This document shows positions 26,315 through 34,739 of a stretch of 64,000 bases of DNA, piece by piece. The stretch is from the NCBI GenBank assembly GCA_045538835.1, contig JAZQEF010000010.1, forward strand, positions 24,826-88,825. Reading direction: 5' to 3'. The position numbers and the translations under genes were made by a program. Below the pieces are notes generated by a model. The model had not been told where the DNA came from. It was given only the letters and a program-made list of their open reading frames with translations, and made no database searches. Each line of letters opens with the position of its first letter. The stretch's first letter is position 1. The stretch is from RGIG6165 sp045538835. GTDB taxonomy: Bacteria; Bacillota; Clostridia; Oscillospirales; Feifaniaceae.

Positions 26315-26343
26315 TTGATATTTATTGCAAATATATGTAATAC
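26315..26343 (+). promoter_or_regulatory. Possible malQ promoter
   Basis: TTGATA (26315-26320), a 17-base spacer and TAATAC (26338-26343), 35 bases before the ATG. Confidence 0.4.
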
Positions 26344-26377
26344 TATATCTATAATGTTTGGAAAGTGTGGAGCACCT

Positions 26378-27841
26378 ATGAGAACAAGCGGAATCCTTAT
26401 GCCTGTGTTTTCTCTGCCGTCGCCTTACGGTATCGGCACATTCGGTAAAGAGGCATACAGATTTGTTGATTTTTTAGATAAAGCAGGACAGAGTTACTGG
26501 CAGATATTGCCGCTAGGACCGACGTCTTTCGGCGATTCGCCTTATCAGTCCTTTTCATCATTTGCGGGAAATCCGTATTTTATCGATCCCGATATGCTTA
26601 TCGGAGACGGACTGCTCACAAAGGCTCAGGTACAAAAATTTGACTTTGGGACAGGGAATAAAATTGATTACGGCAAACTGTACGAAAACCGTCTGCCCAT
26701 GCTTAAAATGGCATTTGAGAACTTTGTGCCCGATGCAAAGTTTAAAGAATTCTGCAAAGAAAACGAGTGGTGGCTTGAGGATTATGTGCTTTTTAGCGCA
26801 ATAAAAGGCGCGCAGGGCGGTCGTCCCTGGAGTGAGTGGGACAAATGCTTGCGCCTTCGCGAAGAAGAAACGCTCATCAAAGCAAAAGAAGAATTTGCAA
26901 ATACGCTTGAATTTTATCGCTTTGTGCAGTATGAATTTACTTTGCAATGGACGGCGCTTAAAGAGTATGCAAACAAAAAAGATATAAAAATAATCGGTGA
27001 CCTGCCGATATATGTTGCATATGACAGTGCCGATGTCTGGGCAGATACAAAGCAGTTTTTGCTTGATAAAGACGGAAAACCAACACTTGTCGCAGGCTGT
27101 CCGCCCGACGCTTTTTCGGATGACGGGCAGTTGTGGGGCAATCCCATTTATGATTGGAAATATATGCATAAAGACGGCTACGAGTGGTGGACACGCCGTA
27201 TCAATTATGTGTTAAAACTGTATGATGTGGTAAGAATAGATCATTTCAGAGGGTTTGAGTCCTTCTTTGCGATACCCTATGGGGACAAAACGGCAAAGGG
27301 CGGCAGTTGGATGAAAGGTCCGGGTATGAAACTTTTCAATAAACTGGGCGACCTTCCGATAATTGCGGAGGACTTAGGTTTTATTACACCGCAGGTAAAA
27401 AAACTTCTGCACGATTCGGGATTTCCGGGTATGAAGGTGCTTCAGTTTGCATTTGACACCCGTGAGGAGAGTGATTATCTTCCCCATAACTATGAGAAAA
27501 ACTGTGTCGTCTACACGGGTACGCACGACAATGACACGATAATGGGCTGGACCAAGACCGCCGCCCCCGAAGATGTGGAAATGGCGCACCGTTATCTCCA
27601 TGTCGATGACAATGAGGGGTTTAACTGGGCAATGATGAGGGCGGCACTGATGTCGGTCGCAGATACTGCGATTCTGATGATGCCCGATCTTTTAGGACTC
27701 GGCAGTGAAGCGAGGATAAACACCCCCTCAAAACTCGGCGGCAACTGGGATTGGCGTATAGGTGACGGTTGCATAAACGACTGGCTGGCTGATATCTTAT
27801 ATGAGAACACGCTTCTTTACGGGAGAGTAAAGAAAAAGTAA
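26378..27841 (+). CDS. malQ: 4-alpha-glucanotransferase (amylomaltase)
   Basis: 487 residues from ATG 26378 (GGAG site). GH77 features: the opening SGILMPVFSLPSPYGIGTFG, GDLPIYVAYDSADVWA, the nucleophile region VVRIDHFRGFESFFAIPYG, acid/base IIAEDLGFIT, and YTGTHDNDTIMGW. It disproportionates maltodextrins and glycogen-derived glucans in the cytoplasm. It stands alone here with its own promoter and terminator, with no other maltose genes nearby. Confidence 0.97.
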   Translation: MRTSGILMPVFSLPSPYGIGTFGKEAYRFVDFLDKAGQSYWQILPLGPTSFGDSPYQSFSSFAGNPYFIDPDMLIGDGLLTKAQVQKFDFGTGNKIDYGKLYENRLPMLKMAFENFVPDAKFKEFCKENEWWLEDYVLFSAIKGAQGGRPWSEWDKCLRLREEETLIKAKEEFANTLEFYRFVQYEFTLQWTALKEYANKKDIKIIGDLPIYVAYDSADVWADTKQFLLDKDGKPTLVAGCPPDAFSDDGQLWGNPIYDWKYMHKDGYEWWTRRINYVLKLYDVVRIDHFRGFESFFAIPYGDKTAKGGSWMKGPGMKLFNKLGDLPIIAEDLGFITPQVKKLLHDSGFPGMKVLQFAFDTREESDYLPHNYEKNCVVYTGTHDNDTIMGWTKTAAPEDVEMAHRYLHVDDNEGFNWAMMRAALMSVADTAILMMPDLLGLGSEARINTPSKLGGNWDWRIGDGCINDWLADILYENTLLYGRVKKK

Positions 27842-27867
27842 GACAAAACTTTGTCTTACTTTTTTAT
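27840..27867 (+). terminator. malQ terminator
   Basis: AAGTAAGACAAA and TTTGTCTTACTT pair around AC, followed by a T run. The 3' arm carries the -35 box of the rmuC promoter. Confidence 0.85.
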
Positions 27868-27879
27868 TTGTGTTATAAT
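27851..27879 (+). promoter_or_regulatory. rmuC promoter embedded in the malQ terminator
   Basis: TTGTCT (27851-27856) in the terminator arm, 17 bases, then a consensus TATAAT (27874-27879), 28 bases before the ATG. Confidence 0.7.
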
Positions 27880-27906
27880 GTAAGTAATTTATTTTCGGAG
27901 GCTAAT

Positions 27907-29103
27907 ATGAATTATATAATAATAGGTCTGCTTGCAGTCATTACAGTGCTGCTGCTCATTACCATGATAAAGGTCTTTTCAAATTGTAAGAGCGATGAGG
28001 TGGATCAGAAGATTGCGAATGTGCAGGACAATATCTGCGTGCGTCTTGACAATATGAATGAGCAGACGCGTTTTGACAGTGAGCGCAGTGAGCGTTCCAT
28101 GACTGCACTCAGGGACAGTATGGACAACAAAATCGACCGCCTGCGTGAGACGGTCGATTCAAAACTGACGAATATCCAACGTTCAAATGAAACGAAACTC
28201 ACCGAGATGAGAGAAACGGTTGACGAAAAACTTTCAAAAACGCTTGAAACAAGGCTGAATGCCTCTTTTGAGCAGGTCAGCAACCGTCTTGAAGCGGTGT
28301 ATAAAGGTCTCGGCGAGATGCAGTCGCTTGCAAGCGGCGTGGGTGACCTTAAAAAGATTCTCACAAACGTAAAAACGAGAGGTACATGGGGGGAAATTCA
28401 GCTCGGCAATCTGCTTGAGCAGATGCTCACACCCTCGCAGTATCAGGAAAATGTTGCGGTCATACCCAATTCTCTTGACCGGGTTGAATATGCCGTTGTA
28501 TTGCCTGGTAAAGACGGGGAGAGGCCCGTATATCTTCCCATAGACAGTAAGTTTCCCGTTGAGGACTATGCAAGACTTGTTTCGGCGCAGGAGGCAGGAG
28601 ATACTGAGGCAGTCGATGCGGCAGGGAAAGAACTTGTGAGAGCCGTTAAACTTCAGGCAAAGAAGATTGCTGAAAAATACATAATGCCTCCGTATACGAC
28701 CGATTTTGCAATCATGTTCCTTCCCACAGAGGGACTTTTTGCGGAGGTGCTCCGTGCCGACGGACTTGTAGAAGAACTTCAGCGTGTTAACCGTGTTGCG
28801 GTAACGGGACCGACAACCCTTTCTTCTGTGCTGACAAGTCTGCAGATGGGATTTAAAACGCTTGCGATAGAAAAACGCTCAAGCGAAGTGTGGGAATTGC
28901 TTGGCGCAATAAAGACGGAATTCGGCAAGTTTGCAGATGTGCTTGAAAAGACACAGAACAAACTCGAACTTGCAAATAAAGAAATAGAAAGTGCAAAGGT
29001 GCGCACCCGTGCGATACAGAGAAAACTTCGCGGAGTAGAAGAACTTCCCGAAGAGGAGAGCAGGCAAAAACTCGGCAACATGGATCTTGAAGAATATGAA
29101 TAA
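27907..29103 (+). CDS. rmuC: DNA recombination protein RmuC
   Basis: 398 residues from ATG 27907 (GGAGG site). One N-terminal membrane helix (residues 3-22), a long coiled coil (about 35-150), then the RmuC nuclease-like core: TRGTWGEIQLGNLLEQML, LPIDSKFPVEDYARL, and TDFAIMFLPTEGLFAEVL. The family limits sequence inversions at short inverted repeats and belongs to the PD-(D/E)XK-like nucleases. Monocistronic. Confidence 0.95.
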   Translation: MNYIIIGLLAVITVLLLITMIKVFSNCKSDEVDQKIANVQDNICVRLDNMNEQTRFDSERSERSMTALRDSMDNKIDRLRETVDSKLTNIQRSNETKLTEMRETVDEKLSKTLETRLNASFEQVSNRLEAVYKGLGEMQSLASGVGDLKKILTNVKTRGTWGEIQLGNLLEQMLTPSQYQENVAVIPNSLDRVEYAVVLPGKDGERPVYLPIDSKFPVEDYARLVSAQEAGDTEAVDAAGKELVRAVKLQAKKIAEKYIMPPYTTDFAIMFLPTEGLFAEVLRADGLVEELQRVNRVAVTGPTTLSSVLTSLQMGFKTLAIEKRSSEVWELLGAIKTEFGKFADVLEKTQNKLELANKEIESAKVRTRAIQRKLRGVEELPEEESRQKLGNMDLEEYE

Positions 29104-29139
29104 AAAAAGGGTTTTCTGATTATCAGAAAACCCTTTTTT
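29102..29139. terminator. Bidirectional terminator
   Basis: AAAAAAAGGGTTTTCTGAT and its reverse complement form a nearly perfect palindrome between rmuC and the convergent protease gene. Confidence 0.88.
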
Positions 29140-29141
29140 AC

Positions 29142-31379
29142 TTATGATATAATTATCCAGACTTCGTAATAGTCTAAATCCACGATAACTGACATAAGTT
29201 CATAGCCTTTGGCGTAGTAATAAGTATAAACGTTTCCTTCAACTTCACCGTCATAGTAATACCAGCCTGAAGATTCGAGATATTCCATATACGAAATGGG
29301 TGTATTGACTGAAGTTAAATTGTAGGCAAATAAATTAGCGTCAGGTGCGTAGTAATAGACTGTTCGCCCTGTGTCTCCGTAATAAGATGAAATACAGGGT
29401 ATTCCCGTAACGTACTGATATGTCGGTGCACCGTTGAGGTAGTATCTGGCACTTGAAGAACTGCTGTTGGATTCCTCTTTCATAAGAAGGATCTGGACTG
29501 CAAAACTGTCAGGGTGATAAGAAATTACAGTAATGTAGGAGCCTTTAGTGTAAATATATCCGGTATAAGTATCTTCATTCATGACTGAGTCATAGACCCA
29601 ACCATACGATTTAAGTGTGTTAATGTAATACTGAAATCCGCAATCAGTAACAGATACATAGGTGAATTGATCTGCGGTGGCAACATAACCTTCTTGGTCA
29701 GTATATGTTGAATAAGAACTATCGAAGGTACGTGAGTTAAAACAATCTGCCCCGGTAATGCTATGATAAGTGGGAGCACCGTTCCAGTAATAGTCTACGG
29801 AAGTTGTTGAACCTACTGTGACATCTATAACAGCACTGTTTAGTATATTATTACCGTCATAATAATAAACTTTGACTTGGGCAGTTCCCTTGCTCATGCC
29901 AAGAATTGTGAGTTCACATTCTCCAGTTGCGATATCATTTCCCCATTTTGTAAGGGCGATATTCTCATTAGATGATTCTAAATAAAGATAATCTTCTGCT
30001 TGGGGTGAAAAGTATACTGATACAGTTCGTATATATCCTATTGGTACGGTTAGTGATGATTCTGAAAGTGACAATTCATAACTTTCACCGACAAGACTTG
30101 CAAGACGGGTCAGGGATTTTACACTTGTTCTGTCAAGTTCGTTTATGTAATGTATCGGAATAGCAAGGTTTAAATTCTGTACAAGGTCTGTTCCGTCAGA
30201 GCCAAAACCTGCGCTTGTAATACCTATTACTCTGCCGTATTCATTTATAAGAGCACCGCCACTTGAACCTGATGAAATCGGCACGGATATCTGAATAAAA
30301 TCGAGACCGTTTAATTCGCGGTTAGGATTGGAAACAAGACCGTCCGAAATCGTGTTGTCAAGTCCTATGGGACTTCCTATTGCATACACTCTCTGACCTG
30401 CCACGGGTGTTGAAGTGTCTATTTCAAGATATTCAAAATCGTGTCCCGTAATTTTTAAAAGTGCGGTATCACGAGCCACGTCAAAGTCATACACACCTGC
30501 AACATCGTATGTCTTTCCTTCTGTTGTCATAATCTTTGCAGAGTATGCACCGTCAATAACGTGATAATTCGTAACAAATGTACCGTCTGCATCAATAAAG
30601 AAACCGCTACCTGAAGCAATGGGATTTTGATTTTTATCATAAACTTCCACATAAGCAACCGATGGAGCACATTTTTCGGATATCTGCTGTGCCGTAAGAA
30701 CTGTATCTTCCGGCACTACTTCTTCTTCAAGCGTAAATGTCTTACGAAGTGTAATGTCAACAACCCTTGAAATGATAGCTGCCGCTTCTGCCCTTGTAAT
30801 ATTGTTATCGGGATAGAAAGAACCCTTTGAATCACTTCCCGTAAGAATACCTGCGTTGTAAAGACCTTTTATTTCGTGGAAGTATGTATGTGAAACACTA
30901 ACATCAGGGATCCTGCTGATTGAATTTATCTCTGTAAACTCCCATTCGGGAATTGAATTGAAGAATATGTATGCCATCTGTGCGCGGGTTGCTTTTTTGG
31001 TAATGTCAGCAAAATCGGTTTCGGCAATAATACCGTTTGTTATGGCATAAGCCTCGTAAGGTGCATACCACGGTGTTCCGGAGAAAACTGCAGTTTCACC
31101 GGTGTTGTATATGCTGTGCACTCTGTCAGCCATAACAAGAGCTTCGGCAATCGTAAGCTCACCGCTTGGATTAAATTTGGTGTTTGAACTGCCGTACATA
31201 AGGGCATATTCGTAGCAGGCTTTAATTGACGGCATTGCCCAGTTTGATGCCGCCACATCTACGAAATTGTTGCTATATGTATTTACGGGTTTAAAATTAT
31301 TCATTCCCGCAGCCATGGCAGGCACGCAGAGTGTGAATACCATACAGATGGCAAGTAATGTTGTGATGAAGCGTTTCAT
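29142..31379 (-). CDS. Surface S1C/trypsin-like protease with SLH domains and two C-terminal repeats
   Basis: 745 residues from ATG 31379 (AAGGAGAC site). A signal peptide (cleavage near AMAA), S-layer homology repeats at about 35-220 (SNWAMPSIKACYEYALMYG, YPDNNITRAEAAAIISRVVD), a trypsin-like domain at about 240-430 with His in VTNYHVIDG, Asp in ARDTALLKI and Ser in PISSGSSGGALIN, a beta-sandwich (about 440-540), and two related modules of about 100 residues beginning WNGAPTYHSITG and LNGAPTYQYVTG. No PDZ is evident. It is probably wall-attached through the SLH repeats. Confidence 0.9.
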   Translation of the reverse strand: MKRFITTLLAICMVFTLCVPAMAAGMNNFKPVNTYSNNFVDVAASNWAMPSIKACYEYALMYGSSNTKFNPSGELTIAEALVMADRVHSIYNTGETAVFSGTPWYAPYEAYAITNGIIAETDFADITKKATRAQMAYIFFNSIPEWEFTEINSISRIPDVSVSHTYFHEIKGLYNAGILTGSDSKGSFYPDNNITRAEAAAIISRVVDITLRKTFTLEEEVVPEDTVLTAQQISEKCAPSVAYVEVYDKNQNPIASGSGFFIDADGTFVTNYHVIDGAYSAKIMTTEGKTYDVAGVYDFDVARDTALLKITGHDFEYLEIDTSTPVAGQRVYAIGSPIGLDNTISDGLVSNPNRELNGLDFIQISVPISSGSSGGALINEYGRVIGITSAGFGSDGTDLVQNLNLAIPIHYINELDRTSVKSLTRLASLVGESYELSLSESSLTVPIGYIRTVSVYFSPQAEDYLYLESSNENIALTKWGNDIATGECELTILGMSKGTAQVKVYYYDGNNILNSAVIDVTVGSTTSVDYYWNGAPTYHSITGADCFNSRTFDSSYSTYTDQEGYVATADQFTYVSVTDCGFQYYINTLKSYGWVYDSVMNEDTYTGYIYTKGSYITVISYHPDSFAVQILLMKEESNSSSSSARYYLNGAPTYQYVTGIPCISSYYGDTGRTVYYYAPDANLFAYNLTSVNTPISYMEYLESSGWYYYDGEVEGNVYTYYYAKGYELMSVIVDLDYYEVWIIIS

Positions 31380-31389
31380 AAATGTCTCC

Positions 31390-31590
31390 TTAATTTTTCT
31401 CAAGTTTTTGTCGTAAAGAGGTAATGCGGGACTTTTTCTCCTCCGTTTCCTGTGAAAGAAGAGAAATTTCTACGACATCCCCCTCTTTTGCTGTGCTGTC
31501 CAGAAGGATTTTGGGCATATTTGCCGTTTTACCGGACTCGTATTCCACTACGGCAAAATCGCCCTCAAACCTGTCTATTATTACTTTCAT
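31390..31590 (-). CDS. DUF3006 protein
   Basis: 66 residues with the family pattern: VIIDRFEGDFAVVEYESG then KEGDVVEISL, a small beta barrel followed by a basic helix. DUF3006 genes usually accompany ComEC-like metallo-hydrolases; here the hydrolase gene is directly upstream (8-base gap). Function unknown. Confidence 0.88.
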   Translation of the reverse strand: MKVIIDRFEGDFAVVEYESGKTANMPKILLDSTAKEGDVVEISLLSQETEEKKSRITSLRQKLEKN

Positions 31591-31598
31591 ATTTCACA

Positions 31599-32630
31599 TC
31601 ACTCCTCAGGTTTGCATGATCCGCAGGGCTTATAGCCGTATGTCATAAGATTTGCTATCGACTCCGACGAATAGGATTTATTGTTATCTTTCATGCTGAC
31701 AATCGAAGCACAGTCGGGATAGTGTATCTTCTTTGAAGAAGTGTTGAGCACCCAAGTGTATTCTTTGTTTGGCGGAGTATCTTCTTCAAAATACTCATTG
31801 TCTGTGGTGTAGGTGAGATTCTCACCGTCAGACATAAACACAATGTTTCCGAGTTTGTCTGTACGCAGAATTTGCGCTCCCGAATCTTCCCATCTCTTTT
31901 CAATGCCGTCATGCGGATGTCCGTAGTCGTTATCCTCGCCGAGTGAAAATACGGCATAGTCAGCGCCGACTCTTGACACAAATGACTTGCTCGACGAAGT
32001 CGAACTTCCGTGATGAGGTACTTTTACCACATCGGCAGAGATATTGGAATAAATGTCATTTTCGCTCTGTGTTTCAATATCGCCTGTGAACAGAAAGACG
32101 GTTTTGCCAAACACAAGTCTTAAAACTATAGAGGCGTTATTTAAATCGTCATATTTGTAAACGGGGGCAACGACTTCTACCGAAATACTTTCTTCGGATA
32201 TAATTGTGTCGCCTGCACCTACGGTCGTAACAAAGAGCCCTTTATCAAGGATCGCTTCAAGCAGATTTTCATATGTTGATGTTGCCGCATCGGCATAGGG
32301 CATATAGATGTCACCAATATCAAATGTTTCAACTATTTTCTGCATACCGCCCATATGGTCAGTATGAGGGTGTGATGAAACAAGATAGTCGATTTTGTTT
32401 CTGCCTCTGCTTTGTATGTAAGAAATGACGGTGCCTGAAAATTCTTTTTCACCTGTATCTATAAGCATCGTCCTGCCGTCGGGAAACTCTATAAATGCAC
32501 AGTCGCCTTGCCCGACATCAATAAAAGAAACCGTAAGATTTCCGTTTGTATCGCTGTATGTTTCGCCTGTACATCCGCTGAGCATACACAGTACAAGCAG
32601 TAAAATAAAAATTCGTTTTGTATAATGCAA
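31599..32630 (-). CDS. ComEC/Rec2-like metallo-beta-lactamase lipoprotein with Cys-rich tail
   Basis: 343 residues starting at TTG 32630 with AGGTGATA upstream. Lipobox LSGC near residue 20 anchors it outside. The hydrolase core has DVGQGDCAFIEF, SHPHTDHMGGM (the zinc motif) and VPHHGSSTSSS, as in the extracellular nuclease-like domain of ComEC. The last 55 residues (VLNTSSKKIHYPDCASI, GYKPCGSCKP) look like an Ada-type metal-binding DNA-damage-domain fold. Probably degrades nucleic acid or phospho-compounds at the surface. Confidence 0.88.
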   Translation of the reverse strand: MHYTKRIFILLLVLCMLSGCTGETYSDTNGNLTVSFIDVGQGDCAFIEFPDGRTMLIDTGEKEFSGTVISYIQSRGRNKIDYLVSSHPHTDHMGGMQKIVETFDIGDIYMPYADAATSTYENLLEAILDKGLFVTTVGAGDTIISEESISVEVVAPVYKYDDLNNASIVLRLVFGKTVFLFTGDIETQSENDIYSNISADVVKVPHHGSSTSSSKSFVSRVGADYAVFSLGEDNDYGHPHDGIEKRWEDSGAQILRTDKLGNIVFMSDGENLTYTTDNEYFEEDTPPNKEYTWVLNTSSKKIHYPDCASIVSMKDNNKSYSSESIANLMTYGYKPCGSCKPEE

Positions 32631-32648
32631 ATTGTATCACCTAAATAC

Positions 32649-32677
32649 ATTATATCATTATCCGTACAAATGTTCAA
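32649..32677 (-). promoter_or_regulatory. Promoter of the ComEC-like/DUF3006 operon
   Basis: On the minus strand TTGAAC (32677-32672), a 17-base spacer and a consensus TATAAT (32654-32649), 19 bases before the TTG start. Confidence 0.75.
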
Positions 32678-32684
32678 TAGTTAT

Positions 32685-33266
32685 TTAATATTTCTTTATC
32701 AGAGGAGAAATACGCTTATATACCAAAAATGTGAGTGCCGCATTTCCAAGTCCTTTAAAAATAAAATTAAAAGGTGTGGACACATATAAAAGCGCCTCCC
32801 ACAGCGAGTCGATACCTTTCCATATTGCACCATATGCTTCAATGATAGCCGCTGTCGGCATAAAGTTTGAATAGAAAGGATAGGTTATAAACAAATTTAC
32901 GGGGAAACTGACTATTGCCATTGATGCCGCACCCGCAAGTGAACCTAAAAGCGCTGTTTTTATGCCTTTTTTCTTTTGGTATATAAGACCTGCCGTAAAT
33001 GTAAAGGCGGCGCCGAGAAGAAAATTACTCAGTTCACCCACACCGCCGGTCGTCGTCACGGTCAGGTGAACAAGATTTTTTATAAGACATACAAGTACAC
33101 CTGCCACAGGTCCCATTGCAAATGAAGCAATGAGTGCAGGCACTTCAGAAAAGTCCATTTTAATAAAACTCGGCATAAAAAAGGTGACGGAAAAATCAAG
33201 AAGCATAAGCACATAGGCAAATGCAGTTAACATACCGATCCATACTATTTTTCTTGTTTTTGTCAT
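32685..33266 (-). CDS. ribU: Riboflavin ECF transporter substrate-binding subunit RibU
   Basis: 193 residues from ATG 33266 (TTGGAGG site); the frame continues upstream through the riboswitch and that extension is rejected. Six membrane segments, with SFIKMDFSEVPALIASFAMGP and KNLVHL near the front, match RibU. The FMN riboswitch directly upstream confirms the substrate. It works with a shared EcfA/EcfT energising module that is not in this window. Confidence 0.95.
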   Translation of the reverse strand: MTKTRKIVWIGMLTAFAYVLMLLDFSVTFFMPSFIKMDFSEVPALIASFAMGPVAGVLVCLIKNLVHLTVTTTGGVGELSNFLLGAAFTFTAGLIYQKKKGIKTALLGSLAGAASMAIVSFPVNLFITYPFYSNFMPTAAIIEAYGAIWKGIDSLWEALLYVSTPFNFIFKGLGNAALTFLVYKRISPLIKKY

Positions 33267-33283
33267 TGATATTACCTCCAAAA

Positions 33284-33316
33284 AAGCCCCGCAGGGTATA
33301 CCTGTGGGGCAAAAAT
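33284..33316 (-). terminator. Riboswitch-controlled terminator before ribU
   Basis: On the minus strand GCCCCACAGGTATACCCTGC pairs back on itself to form a GGGGC-closed stem followed by TTTTTT, directly before the GGAGG site of ribU. It is the expression platform of the FMN riboswitch. Confidence 0.88.
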
Positions 33317-33321
33317 ATAAT

Positions 33322-33515
33322 TTTATCTCATCCGGACTGTACCGTCGGTTCGGGAATCTCACCCGATCAGCCAAAAGGCTCGCAGACTTTATAACAATTC
33401 AAATTGAAACTTCGTACCGAAGTTTCTTCATTAATTCCGAATTGTTTGTCATACGAAAGAAAATGTCTTCTTTCGTATGACAAACTGCCGGTCAGGGAAT
33501 TTCGCCCTGCCCCTA
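33322..33515 (-). ncRNA. FMN riboswitch (RFN element)
   Basis: The conserved RFN blocks are all present on the minus strand in order: AGGGGCAGGGCGAAATTCCC, CTGACCGGCAG, AGTCTGCGAGCC, GGCTGATCGGGTGAGATTCC and ACAGTCCGGATGAGA. FMN binding stabilises the downstream terminator and shuts off ribU. The variable hairpin between the second and third blocks is unusually long (about 95 bases) with two separate perfect hairpins. Confidence 0.97.
33392..33484 (-). repeat. Enlarged variable arm of the FMN riboswitch with two hairpins
   Basis: It holds a 16-bp perfect stem (33445-33460 with 33469-33484) and the palindrome at 33404-33426, of which 22 of 23 bases match 44283-44305. AACAATTC/GAATTGTT brackets the second palindrome. 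The shared sequence suggests insertion of a palindromic repeat into the tolerant arm. Confidence 0.65.
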
Positions 33516-33522
33516 AAAATAT

Positions 33523-34737
33523 TTATTTTTTGATTTTATTCCAATACGCTTTTGTAGCCTGTTCTAACTTGTTTTCGCCGTAATTGTAATAAACATCGTC
33601 TTTTATCTTGTCGGGCAGATACTGCTGTTTTACCCAGTTGTTTTCAAACGAGTGGGGATACTTGTAGCCGCCCCTGTCAAGTTTTGCTGCACCCTTGTAA
33701 TGTGTGTCGCGCAAGTGCATGGGTATCTCGCCGCAGTCGCCGTTAAGGCGCTCGAGCGCCGCATCTATACCGCAGACTGCGGAATTTGATTTTGGCGCAG
33801 TTGCAAGCAGTATCACAGCCTCTGCAAGCGGAATTCTCGCTTCGGGAAAACCGAGCCTGAGTGCTGTTTCGACACATGCATTTGTAACAGTTATGGCAGA
33901 CGGATAGGCAAGACCTATATCCTCTGCCGCAATGACAGACAGCCTTCTGCATATGGCAGGTAAGTCACCTGCCGCGACAAGCCGTGCAAGATAGTGGAGC
34001 GCCGCATTTTCATCGCTTCCGCGAATTGACTTCTGGAAAGCCGACAGAAGATCGTAATGCGAGTCACCCTCTTTGTCATACTTGACTGCGCTTTTCTGAG
34101 AGACCTCTTTTACCGCATCAAGCGTAATGTTGCCGCAGAGGCATAGTAGTTCGACTGTACTTACTGCCTTGCGGGCATCACCGCCCGATGAAAAGGCAAT
34201 GTGTGTTATAACCTCGTCAGGTGCGACACATTCCATACTCTCAAAAGCCCGTTTTATGAGAGGGATGAGTTCTTCATCCGTGATGGGTTTGAATTCAAAC
34301 ACCGTAGAGCGTGAGAGCAGGGCAGGGTAGACATAGAAATACGGATTTTCGGTAGTGCTGGCAATGAGCGTCAACTTGCCGTTCTCCATATATTGTAACA
34401 AAAGCTGCTGTTGCTTTTTGTTGAAATACTGTATCTCATCGAGATAGAGCAGTACACCGTCGGGCGCCATAAAAGTGTCAAGTTCGGCAATGATGTCCTT
34501 GATGTCACCGCTTCCCGCCGATGTGCCGTTTAACTTAAAAAGTTTCTTATCGGTCATCTTTGCAAGGATAGAGGCAACAGTGGTCTTCCCCACACCGGGA
34601 GGGCCGTAGAACACCATATTGGGAATAGTACCGCTCTGAGCGATTTTTCTTATTATGCCGTTTTTGCCCACGAGATGCGTCTGTCCGACAATTTCGTCGA
34701 GTGACTGAGGGCGTATTCTGTCAGCAAGCGGTTTCAT
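33523..34737 (-). CDS. rarA: Replication-associated recombination protein A (RarA/MgsA)
   Basis: 404 residues, clamp-loader-like AAA+ ATPase. Opening LADRIRPQSLDEIVGQTHLVG, Walker A FYGPPGVGKTT (about 43-53), Walker B LLYLDEIQYFNK, sensor region ASTTENP, and the C-terminal tetramerisation domain with NDRTHYKG-like LRDTHYKGA. It acts at stalled replication forks. It lies 3 bases after glyA. Confidence 0.96.
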   Translation of the reverse strand: MKPLADRIRPQSLDEIVGQTHLVGKNGIIRKIAQSGTIPNMVFYGPPGVGKTTVASILAKMTDKKLFKLNGTSAGSGDIKDIIAELDTFMAPDGVLLYLDEIQYFNKKQQQLLLQYMENGKLTLIASTTENPYFYVYPALLSRSTVFEFKPITDEELIPLIKRAFESMECVAPDEVITHIAFSSGGDARKAVSTVELLCLCGNITLDAVKEVSQKSAVKYDKEGDSHYDLLSAFQKSIRGSDENAALHYLARLVAAGDLPAICRRLSVIAAEDIGLAYPSAITVTNACVETALRLGFPEARIPLAEAVILLATAPKSNSAVCGIDAALERLNGDCGEIPMHLRDTHYKGAAKLDRGGYKYPHSFENNWVKQQYLPDKIKDDVYYNYGENKLEQATKAYWNKIKK

Positions 34738-34739
34738 AA

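Noticed and set aside
33267..33374. N-terminal extension of ribU
   Set aside because: Runs through the riboswitch terminator and conserved core; ATG 33266 has the GGAGG site.
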